64,000 nt of DNA. Source: Roseateles hydrophilus (GTDB lineage Bacteria > Pseudomonadota > Gammaproteobacteria > Burkholderiales > Burkholderiaceae_C). The position numbers and the translations under genes are program-made. The notes under the pieces were generated by a model. The model did no database searches, was not told the DNA's origin, and saw only the letters and a program-made list of their open reading frames with translations. Location: positions 186,001-250,000 of the forward strand of contig NZ_JAPPUY010000001.1 in assembly GCF_026712245.1 (NCBI RefSeq). The letters run 5' to 3'. Positions 57,545 through 64,000 of the stretch are shown piece after piece (position 1 is the first letter of the stretch; each line of letters starts with the position of its first letter).

Positions 57545-59335
57545 ATGCGTACCTGCTATGCCGGCCAAGTCAGCGAGAAGCTGCTCGACCAGACCGTGAC
57601 CCTGATGGGCTGGGCCCACCGTCGCCGTGACCACGGCGGCGTCATCTTCATCGACCTGCGCGACCGCGAAGGCCTCGTCCAAGTCGTCTGCGACCCCGAT
57701 CGCGCCGACATGTTCAAGATCGCCGAAGACGTGCGCAGCGAGTTCTGCCTGAAGATCGTCGGCAAGGTGCGCGCGCGCCCGGCCGGCACCGAAAACGCCA
57801 ACCTCGTGTCGGGCAAGGTCGAGGTGCTGTGCCACGAGATCGAGGTGCTGAACGCGTCGGTGCCCATCCCCTTCCAGATCGACGAGGACAACCTGTCCGA
57901 GACGACCCGCCTCACGCACCGCGTGCTGGACCTGCGCCGCCCCTACATGCAGAACAACCTCATGCTGCGCTACAAGGTGGCGATGGAGGTGCGCAAGTTC
58001 CTGGACGAGCACGGCTTCGTCGACATCGAGACGCCCATGCTCACCAAGAGCACGCCGGAAGGCGCGCGCGACTACCTCGTGCCCAGCCGCGTGCACGACG
58101 GCCACTTCTTCGCGCTGCCGCAGTCGCCCCAGCTGTTCAAGCAGCTGCTGATGGTGGCGGGCTTCGACCGCTACTACCAGATCACCAAGTGCTTCCGCGA
58201 TGAAGACCTGCGCGCTGACCGCCAGCCCGAGTTCACGCAGATCGATATCGAGACCTCCTTCCTGACCGAAGAAGAGATCCGCTCGATGTTCGAGGGCATG
58301 ATCCGCCACGTCTTCCGCAAGGCGCTGAACGTGGAGCTGGGTGACTACCCGGTGATGAAGTACGCCGAGGCCATGCACCGCTTCGGCTCGGACAAGCCCG
58401 ACCTGCGCGTGAAGCTCGAGTTCACCGAGCTGACCGACGCGATGACCACCGTCGACTTCAAGGTGTTCAGCGGCCCGGCCACGACGCCGGGTGGCCGTGT
58501 CGTCGCGCTGCGCGTGCCGGGCGGCGCGGCCATGAGCCGTGGCGAGATCGATGCCTACACCGAGTTCGTCAAGATCTACGGCGCCAAGGGTCTGGCCTGG
58601 ATCAAGGTCAACGAAGTGGCCAAGGGCCGCGAGGGCCTGCAGTCGCCCATCGTCAAGAACCTGCACGACGAGGCCGTGGCCGAGGTGCTGAAGCGCACCG
58701 GCGCGCAGGACGGCGACCTGCTGTTCTTCGGCGCCGACAAGGCCAAGATCGTCAACGACGCCATCGGCGCGCTGCGCCTGAAGGTGGGCCACAGCGAGTT
58801 CGGCAAGGCCAACGGCCTGTTCGAGGACAAGTGGGCGCCGCTGTGGGTGGTCGACTTCCCGATGTTCGAGCACGACGAAGAGAACAACCGCTGGGCGGCC
58901 GTGCACCACCCGTTCACGGCCCCGAAGGATGGCCACGAGGACCTCATGGCCAGCGATCCGGGTGCTTGCATCGCCAAGGCCTACGACATGGTGCTCAACG
59001 GCTGGGAGCTGGGCGGTGGCTCGGTGCGTATCCACCGCGCCGACGTGCAGGCCAAGGTGTTTGCCGCGCTGAACATCAGCGAGGAAGACCAGCGCATCAA
59101 GTTCGGCTTCCTGCTGGATGCGCTGCAATATGGCGCGCCCCCGCACGGCGGCCTGGCCTTCGGTCTGGACCGCATCGTCACGATGATGACCAAGGCCGAG
59201 TCCATCCGCGACGTGATCGCCTTCCCCAAGACCCAGCGCGCCCAGTGCCTGCTGACCGGCGCGCCGTCGCTGGTTGACGAGAAGCAACTGCGCGAACTGC
59301 ACATCCGCCTGCGCAACGCGCAAGCGGCGGCCTGA
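57545..59335 (+). CDS. aspS: Aspartyl-tRNA synthetase
   Basis: 596 residues, the length of bacterial AspRS with a GAD insertion domain. The N-terminal OB fold starts [18 protein letters not shown]. Class II motif 2 is [19 protein letters not shown] and motif 3 is [14 protein letters not shown]. It charges tRNA-Asp. Whether it also charges tRNA-Asn cannot be judged from sequence. A strong terminator follows. Confidence 0.98.
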   Translation: MRTCYAGQVSEKLLDQTVTLMGWAHRRRDHGGVIFIDLRDREGLVQVVCDPDRADMFKIAEDVRSEFCLKIVGKVRARPAGTENANLVSGKVEVLCHEIEVLNASVPIPFQIDEDNLSETTRLTHRVLDLRRPYMQNNLMLRYKVAMEVRKFLDEHGFVDIETPMLTKSTPEGARDYLVPSRVHDGHFFALPQSPQLFKQLLMVAGFDRYYQITKCFRDEDLRADRQPEFTQIDIETSFLTEEEIRSMFEGMIRHVFRKALNVELGDYPVMKYAEAMHRFGSDKPDLRVKLEFTELTDAMTTVDFKVFSGPATTPGGRVVALRVPGGAAMSRGEIDAYTEFVKIYGAKGLAWIKVNEVAKGREGLQSPIVKNLHDEAVAEVLKRTGAQDGDLLFFGADKAKIVNDAIGALRLKVGHSEFGKANGLFEDKWAPLWVVDFPMFEHDEENNRWAAVHHPFTAPKDGHEDLMASDPGACIAKAYDMVLNGWELGGGSVRIHRADVQAKVFAALNISEEDQRIKFGFLLDALQYGAPPHGGLAFGLDRIVTMMTKAESIRDVIAFPKTQRAQCLLTGAPSLVDEKQLRELHIRLRNAQAAA

Positions 59336-59355
59336 TCGGCATTGTTCGTTCAAGC

Positions 59356-59381
59356 AAAAGCCCCGCGATGCGGGGCTTTTT
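59356..59381. terminator. aspS: Intrinsic terminator after aspS
   Basis: AAAAGCCCCGC-GAT-GCGGGGCTTTT followed by T, so it has a U-run on the forward strand and four T on the reverse; it may also stop transcription from mpl. Confidence 0.9.
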
Positions 59382-59403
59382 GTTGTCCGGCGTGTGCTGC
59401 CGG

Positions 59404-59590
59404 TAGCTTGTCGTGAATGCCGCTCCTCCGACCGTCAGGTCCGGGCGGCCAAACTTTGCAATAGCTTGTCGTGAATGCTGCTCCTCGGACCGTCAGGTCC
59501 GGGCGGCCAAACTTTGCAATAGCTTGTCGTGAATGCCGCTCCTCGGACCTTCAGGTCCGGGCGGCCAAGCTTTGCAATAGCTTGTCGTGA
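59404..59590. repeat. 58-bp tandem repeats copied from the 3' end of mpl
   Basis: The sequence starting TAGCTTGTCGTGAATGC recurs at 59404, 59462, 59520 and (partly) 59578, a period of 58 bp. The last copy contains the final codons of mpl. Each full unit carries CGGACC...GGTCCG, an inverted repeat that can form a small hairpin. Copies differ at only a few positions. It separates the aspS terminator from mpl. Confidence 0.9.
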
Positions 59591-61002
59591 ATGCCGCCAA
59601 AACCGCCATTGCTCATGCACAGCAGGTGGTCGCCCGGCTTGGCGACCTTGACGACAGCGGCCACCAGCGCCTCCACATCGGCGCCCACGACGGCCTGCGC
59701 ACCCATGGGCGCCAGCGCCTCCTTGGCGTCCCAGCCCAGGCCCTGCTGGTTGCAGAAGGCCAAATCCGCCTCCTCCAGCGCCCAGGGCAGCTGCGCCTTC
59801 ATCGTGCCCAGCTTCATCGTGTTGGAGCGCGGCTCGAAGATGGCCAGGATGCGGTCGGCTGGTGCGATGCGGCGGCGCAGGCCGTTGATGGTGGTGCGCA
59901 TGGCCGTCGGATGGTGGGCGAAGTCGTCATAGACTTTGATGCCGCCGGCCTCGCCGCGCAGCTCCATGCGGCGGCGCACGTTCTGGAACTCGGCCAGCGC
60001 TGCCGCCGACTGCTCCGGTGACACGCCCACATGCTCGGCCGCGGCGATGGCCGCCAGCGCGTTGAGCTGGTTGTGTTCGCCGATCAGGTTCCACTCGACG
60101 CGCGCCACCTTCAGGCTACCGCGCAGCACGTCGAAGGCTTGAGGCTCGCCGCGTGCACGCAGCATGCCGGCTTCTTCCTTCTTGGCGCCGAAGCGCTGCA
60201 CCTCGCTCCAGCAGCCGCGCGCGATGACGCGCTGCAGCGCCTCCTCGCGGGCGTTCACGACCAGCCGGCCGCTGGCCGGCACGGTGCGCACGAGATGGTG
60301 GAACTGCGTCTCGATGGCGGCCAGGTCCGGGAAGATGTCGGCGTGGTCGTGCTCGAGGTTGTTCAGGATGGCCGTGCGCGGCCGGTAGTGGACGAACTTG
60401 CTGCGCTTGTCGAAGAAGGCGGTGTCGTACTCGTCGGCTTCGATGACGAAGGGACTTGAGGCCCCCACGCTTGGCCCTGCGGGCACGGCGCTGCCCCCCG
60501 AGGGGGCTCCCGCGCCTTGGGACGGCCCGGCGGCGCTCGGGCCCTCGCCCAGCCGCGCCGACACGCCGAAGTTCTGCGGCACGCCGCCGACCAGGAAGCC
60601 CGGCTTCTGGCCAGCGTGTTCGAGGATCCACGCCAGCATGGACGTCGTCGTCGTCTTGCCATGCGTGCCGGCCACGGCCAGCACGTGGCGGCCCTGCAGC
60701 ACGTGCTCCGCCAGCCACTGTGGGCCCGACACATACGGCAGGCCGGCATCCAGGATGGCTTCCATCAGCGGGAAGCGCTCGCCGCGCGTGACGACGTTGC
60801 CGATGACGAAGACATCGGGCTTGAGCGCCAGCTGTTCGGCGCCGAAGCCTTCGATGAGCTCGATGCCCAGCGCCTCCAGCTGGGTGCTCATGGGCGGGTA
60901 GACGTTGGCGTCACAGCCGGTCACGCGATGGCCGGCCTCGCGGGCCAGCGCCGCGAGACCACCCATGAAGGTGCCGCAGATGCCGAGGATGTGGAGATGC
61001 AT
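59551..61002 (-). CDS. mpl: UDP-N-acetylmuramate:L-Ala-gamma-D-Glu-meso-DAP ligase (Mpl)
   Basis: 483 residues, Mur ligase fold. LHILGICGTFMGGLAALARE, the P-loop AVAGTHGKTTTTSML, VIEADEYDTAFFDKRSKF and DFAHHPTAMRTTINGL are clear. It reuses murein tripeptide in peptidoglycan recycling. About 30 residues rich in Gly, Ala, Pro and Ser are inserted between SARLG and SPFVIEAD, encoded by a GC-rich repeat-like stretch at about 60456-60545. The C-terminus (HDKLLQSLAART) runs into the 58-bp repeats and ends within a copy. Confidence 0.93.
   Translation of the reverse strand: MHLHILGICGTFMGGLAALAREAGHRVTGCDANVYPPMSTQLEALGIELIEGFGAEQLALKPDVFVIGNVVTRGERFPLMEAILDAGLPYVSGPQWLAEHVLQGRHVLAVAGTHGKTTTTSMLAWILEHAGQKPGFLVGGVPQNFGVSARLGEGPSAAGPSQGAGAPSGGSAVPAGPSVGASSPFVIEADEYDTAFFDKRSKFVHYRPRTAILNNLEHDHADIFPDLAAIETQFHHLVRTVPASGRLVVNAREEALQRVIARGCWSEVQRFGAKKEEAGMLRARGEPQAFDVLRGSLKVARVEWNLIGEHNQLNALAAIAAAEHVGVSPEQSAAALAEFQNVRRRMELRGEAGGIKVYDDFAHHPTAMRTTINGLRRRIAPADRILAIFEPRSNTMKLGTMKAQLPWALEEADLAFCNQQGLGWDAKEALAPMGAQAVVGADVEALVAAVVKVAKPGDHLLCMSNGGFGGIHDKLLQSLAART
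60456..60545. repeat. GC-rich palindromic insert within mpl
   Basis: About 90 bp in frame within mpl, not expected in the family, with the palindrome GCCCCC-CGA-GGGGGC at 60493-60507. It encodes a low-complexity Ala/Gly/Pro/Ser stretch. Similar CCCCCGAGGGGG elements are, from memory, common as dispersed repeats in related Burkholderiales genomes, so this looks like an inserted copy. Confidence 0.55.
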
Positions 61003-61033
61003 GTCGGGATCGCTCCCGCAGGAGCGCCTGGGT

Positions 61034-62320
61034 TCAGCGCAGGGCGGTGCGCGCGGCCGTCAGCGTCGCGTCGATGTCGGCCTGGCTGTGGGCCGCCGAC
61101 ACGAAGCCCGCTTCATACAAGGCCGGAGCAAGATAGATGCCGGCGTCCAGCATCGCGTGGAAGAAGCGGTTGAAGCGCTCCTTGTCGGTCGTCATCACGG
61201 TGGTGTAGTTCTGCGGCAGCTCCGGCAGCAGGAAGAAGCCGAACATGCCGCCCTCGCTGTCGGCGCTGAAGGGCACGCCGTTCTCGGCGGCCACCGCCTT
61301 CAGGCCGTCGACCAGTTGCCGCGTGCGGGCCGACAGCGCGTCGAAGAAGCCGGGCTTCTGGATCTCGCGCAGCGTCGCCAGGCCGCAGGCCGTGGCCACC
61401 GGGTTGCCCGACAGTGTGCCTGCCTGGTAGACGCCGCCCAGCGGGGCCAGGTGTTGCATGACCTCGCGCTTGGCGCCGAAGGCCGCCAGCGGCATGCCGC
61501 CGCCGATGACCTTGCCGAACACCGAGATGTCCGGCGCGAAGCCGGGGATGAGCTTGGCGTAATGCGACTGGGCCGAGCCCAGCGCGACGCGGAAGCCCGT
61601 CATGACCTCGTCCAGCACCAGCAGCGCGCCGTGCTGTGTGCACAGCTCGCGCATCGCCGTCATGAACGGCACGGACGCGCGCACGAAGTTCATGTTGCCG
61701 GCGATGGGTTCGACGATGACGCAGGCCAGTTGCGGCCCATGCTCGGCGAAGGCGGCTTTCAGCTGCTCGACGTTGTTGTATTCCAGGACGACGGTGTCGG
61801 CGGCGGCGCCGGGTGTCACACCGGCACTGGTCGGATGGCCGAAGGTGGCCAGGCCTGAGCCGGCCTTCACCAGCAGCGCGTCGGTGTGACCGTGATAGCA
61901 GCCCTCGAACTTGATGAACTTGGGCCGGCCGGTGGCGCCGCGTGCCAGGCGGATGGCGCTCATCGTCGCCTCGGTGCCCGAGCTGACCAGGCGCACCTGG
62001 TCCATGCTGGGGACGAGCTTGAGGATTTCCTCGGCCAGCTCGATCTCGCGCTCCGTGGGCGCGCCGAAGGAGAAGCCTTCTGTGGCAGCCTTCATGACGG
62101 CGTCCAGCACGGCCGGGTGGCCGTGGCCCAGGATCATCGGGCCCCAGGAGCCGATGTAGTCCACATAGCGCTTGCCTTCGGCGTCGAAGATGTAGGCACC
62201 CTCGCCACGGGCGATGAAGCGCGGCGTGCCGCCGACGGCGCGAAAGGCGCGCACGGGCGAGTTCACGCCGCCGGGAATGACGCGCGCGGCGCGTTCGAAC
62301 AACAGGGAATTGGTAACCAT
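61034..62320 (-). CDS. hemL: Glutamate-1-semialdehyde 2,1-aminomutase
   Basis: 428 residues. The PLP lysine is in [32 protein letters not shown] and [20 protein letters not shown] are hallmark segments. It makes 5-aminolevulinate for haem synthesis by the C5 pathway. It is 18 bp after the ThiD-like gene in the same orientation. Confidence 0.97.
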   Translation of the reverse strand: MVTNSLLFERAARVIPGGVNSPVRAFRAVGGTPRFIARGEGAYIFDAEGKRYVDYIGSWGPMILGHGHPAVLDAVMKAATEGFSFGAPTEREIELAEEILKLVPSMDQVRLVSSGTEATMSAIRLARGATGRPKFIKFEGCYHGHTDALLVKAGSGLATFGHPTSAGVTPGAAADTVVLEYNNVEQLKAAFAEHGPQLACVIVEPIAGNMNFVRASVPFMTAMRELCTQHGALLVLDEVMTGFRVALGSAQSHYAKLIPGFAPDISVFGKVIGGGMPLAAFGAKREVMQHLAPLGGVYQAGTLSGNPVATACGLATLREIQKPGFFDALSARTRQLVDGLKAVAAENGVPFSADSEGGMFGFFLLPELPQNYTTVMTTDKERFNRFFHAMLDAGIYLAPALYEAGFVSAAHSQADIDATLTAARTALR

Positions 62321-62338
62321 CGGAAAGCGGTGTTGGGT

Positions 62339-63277
62339 TCAGTGCATGCGCCGGGGCGACTTCGGCGACGGCTCGGGCTCGATGTCCTCGAACGCCGGCT
62401 CCGCACCTTCCTCATCGGCAGGCGGCAGCGCCCAGAAAAAGCGGTCGGGCACGACATTGCCCATGCCGGGCCGGAAGCCCGCGTCCAGGGACTGGTCCAG
62501 GAAGGACAGCGCCTCGCTGACGGCCGAGTGCAGCTCGGCACCCACCGACAGCAGGGCGGCCAGTGCGGCCGCCAGCGTGTCGCCGGCACCAACGAAGGCT
62601 GTTTCGAAGCGCTCGAACTTCTCGCCCGTGATGGGGCCGGAGGCGTTGGCCAGCACGTTGTCCACATACTGGTTGGGCAACTGCATGCCAGTCACCAGCA
62701 CATGCTGGGCGCCGGATTGCGCGGCAGCCACGGCCAGCTCGCGCGCGGACGGCGCACGCTCGCTGTCCCAGTCGGGCAGCAGAAAGTCGGTCATCGTCTT
62801 GTGGTTGCCCACCAGCACGACAGTCTGCGGCAGCACCAGTTCGCGCAGGGCGTCGAGGTACTGCTGCTGCTCGTCCTCGTCGATCCAGGCGACGGACGGC
62901 AGGTAGGTCACCAGCGGCACATCGGGGTAGTCGCTCAGCACCTCGGCCACGGCGCTCACCGCCTCGGCGTTGCCGAGGAAGCCCACCTTCCAGGCCGTGA
63001 TGGGCACGTCCTCAAGGATGTGGCGCGCCTGCTCGGCGATGGTGTCGGGGTCGAGGTTGGCGTGCTCGAACGTTTCGGCCGTGTCGCGCAGCACGACGGC
63101 CGTGACGACGGGCAGACAGTGCGCACCCATGGCGGCGATGGTGGCCACATCACCGGCCAGGCCGCCTGCGCCGCTGGCGTCGCTGGCGTTGAAGCTCATC
63201 ACGCAGGCCGGCGGCGGGCTTTCCTGCTCGTCCTGGGCGTTGGCCTCGGGGGCGGGGGGGAGGGGAGTTGGGCTCAT
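62339..63277 (-). CDS. ThiD-like hydroxymethylpyrimidine/phosphomethylpyrimidine kinase
   Basis: 312 residues of the ribokinase-like ThiD fold. The N-terminal SFNASDASGAGGLAGDVATI and C-terminal FVGAGDTLAAALAALL, with the catalytic-type Asp, are recognisable, though the rest is divergent from classical ThiD (for instance an acidic loop IDEDEQQQYLD). N- and C-terminal tails are Pro/Glu-rich extensions. It may phosphorylate HMP-P for thiamine synthesis or have a related substrate. It is divergent from rubredoxin. Confidence 0.75.
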   Translation of the reverse strand: MSPTPLPPAPEANAQDEQESPPPACVMSFNASDASGAGGLAGDVATIAAMGAHCLPVVTAVVLRDTAETFEHANLDPDTIAEQARHILEDVPITAWKVGFLGNAEAVSAVAEVLSDYPDVPLVTYLPSVAWIDEDEQQQYLDALRELVLPQTVVLVGNHKTMTDFLLPDWDSERAPSARELAVAAAQSGAQHVLVTGMQLPNQYVDNVLANASGPITGEKFERFETAFVGAGDTLAAALAALLSVGAELHSAVSEALSFLDQSLDAGFRPGMGNVVPDRFFWALPPADEEGAEPAFEDIEPEPSPKSPRRMH

Positions 63278-63438
63278 GTGGAGTTCTTGGCGAATGCGGG
63301 CGCAAGAGCCGCCGCAAGCGTGGAGTCTGCCGCTAAATGGGCCGTCGGGAGGCTCTGGGCACAGGCGTTTGCCCTCAGCATTGCGCTCTCAGCCCCTGGC
63401 TAGAATGATTCGATTGTAGTGATCAAAGTCTGAGCAAC

Positions 63439-63612
63439 GTGAGCGAACCCAGTACCTGGATGTGCCTGATCTGTGGATGGATCTACGACGAGGAAGCCGG
63501 TGATCCGGACCACGGCATTGCGCCGGGGACGAAGTGGGCCGATGTGGACATGAACTGGGTCTGCCCGGACTGCGGCGCGCGCAAGGAAGACTTCGAGATG
63601 GTGCGCATCTGA
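63439..63612 (+). CDS. Rubredoxin
   Basis: 57 residues from a GTG. Four iron-ligating cysteines: C9 and C12 in MCLICGWIYDEEAG, C42 and C45 in WVCPDCGARKEDFE; this is the complete rubredoxin fold. A small Fe(SCys)4 electron carrier. It precedes pilG by about 40 bp, an order I know from other betaproteobacteria. Confidence 0.95.
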   Translation: MSEPSTWMCLICGWIYDEEAGDPDHGIAPGTKWADVDMNWVCPDCGARKEDFEMVRI

Positions 63613-63651
63613 CCCGGGCCAGCCCGAGTCGACGTTCCGAGGAGACCCGGT

Positions 63652-64000
63652 TTGAATGAGCGAGCTTCTGCTGCAGGGCCGACCCGGGTCCTGGTGATTG
63701 ACGACAGCAACACCATCCGTCGCAGCGCCGAGATCTTCCTGAAGCAGGGCGGCCATGAGGTGGTGCTGGCGGAGGATGGATTCGACGCGCTGTCCAAGCT
63801 CGGCGACTTCCACCCCGACCTGGTGTTTTGCGACATCCTGATGCCGCGGCTGGACGGTTACCAGACCTGCGCCATCATCAAGCGCAACCCGCATTTCTCC
63901 AGCGTGCCGGTCATCATGCTGTCGTCCAAGGACGGCCTGTTCGACAAGGCGCGCGGGCGCATGGTGGGGTCGCAGGACTACCTCACCAAGCCGTTCACCA
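63652..64000 (+). CDS. pilG: PilG-type response regulator, 3' end outside window
   Basis: The first 116 residues are visible, from a TTG start at 63652 preceded by AGGAG at 63640-63644 (7 bp spacing). An ATG at 63656 is in another frame and hits a stop. Receiver domain: acidic pair D17/D18 in VLVIDDSNTIRRS, phosphorylation site D61 in VFCDILMPRLDGY, and K113 in YLTKPF. It resembles PilG, which controls type IV pilus twitching through the Pil-Chp system. The rest of the operon would lie beyond the window. Confidence 0.85.
   Translation, partial: MNERASAAGPTRVLVIDDSNTIRRSAEIFLKQGGHEVVLAEDGFDALSKLGDFHPDLVFCDILMPRLDGYQTCAIIKRNPHFSSVPVIMLSSKDGLFDKARGRMVGSQDYLTKPFT

Noticed and set aside
59404-59590. 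CRISPR array
   Set aside because: The repeats abut with no variable spacers and derive from the adjacent gene end.
1-64000. tRNA or rRNA genes
   Set aside because: None recognised by eye on either strand; a covariance-model scan would be needed to exclude a tRNA fully.

Overview
The window is high-GC bacterial chromosome. Gene content points to a betaproteobacterium of the order Burkholderiales, probably near Roseateles, Rubrivivax or Leptothrix. The reasons are the exosortase-B type eps operon (epsD-E-F-G-xrtB-epsI, with epsL and a WcaJ-type transferase further on), the giant fused FAD/Fe-S oxidoreductase, the ubiJ-ubiB pair, and the hemL / thiD-like / rubredoxin / pilG neighbourhood. This placement is inference from gene order and families; no database was searched.

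Layout. 1-11.6 kb is mostly housekeeping: a 5'-truncated FAD-linked oxidase/Fe-S protein, a small 2OG-Fe(II) oxygenase, a HIT protein, an exported unknown, a secreted S8 protease, an M13 metallopeptidase, an orphan PstS, a DUF971 protein and UbiE. 11.8-31 kb is a forward exopolysaccharide (EPS) operon: export and chain-length proteins, a BY-kinase, exosortase B and EpsI, GDP-fucose synthesis (gmd, fcl), a flippase, a tiny membrane protein, an O-antigen-ligase/polymerase-like protein, a heparinase-like lyase, four glycosyltransferases, an acyltransferase and a WecG/TagA-type enzyme. 31-38.1 kb is a reverse-strand DUF1501 + DUF1800 pair; the DUF1800 lipoprotein gene carries a nearly perfect 1.77-kb tandem duplication. 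38.5-42 kb makes nucleotide sugars (UDP-uronate epimerase, UDP-glucose dehydrogenase, a sugar-1-phosphate nucleotidyltransferase). 42.2-43.9 kb is a hipBA toxin-antitoxin module with three evenly spaced operators. 44-52.6 kb, reverse strand, completes the EPS locus: rfbBDAC (dTDP-rhamnose), and wcaJ-like / epsL / galE / manC. 52.7-64 kb returns to housekeeping: ubiJ, ubiB, a sodium:solute symporter, an FmdB zinc ribbon, DUF502, aspS, mpl, hemL, a ThiD-like kinase, rubredoxin and the start of pilG.

How the genes fit together. The WcaJ-type enzyme would load the first sugar on undecaprenyl phosphate. The GT2/GT4/GT26 enzymes would extend it with sugars from GDP-mannose/fucose, dTDP-rhamnose, UDP-galactose and UDP-uronate. 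The flippase and the Wzy-like protein would move and polymerise it, EpsE/F/G and EpsL would set length and export it, and XrtB/EpsI is the linked exosortase. No PEP-CTERM substrate is recognisable in the window.

The items most worth a second look are the eleven-module DUF1800 lipoprotein with its recent internal duplication, a probable cyclic-di-GMP-type (MshEN-like) N-terminus on the EpsG kinase, the 88-residue protein locked between flippase and polymerase, the hipBA operator array with a 26-bp period, and two repeat-driven changes in mpl (an in-frame insert and 58-bp tandem copies of its 3' end).
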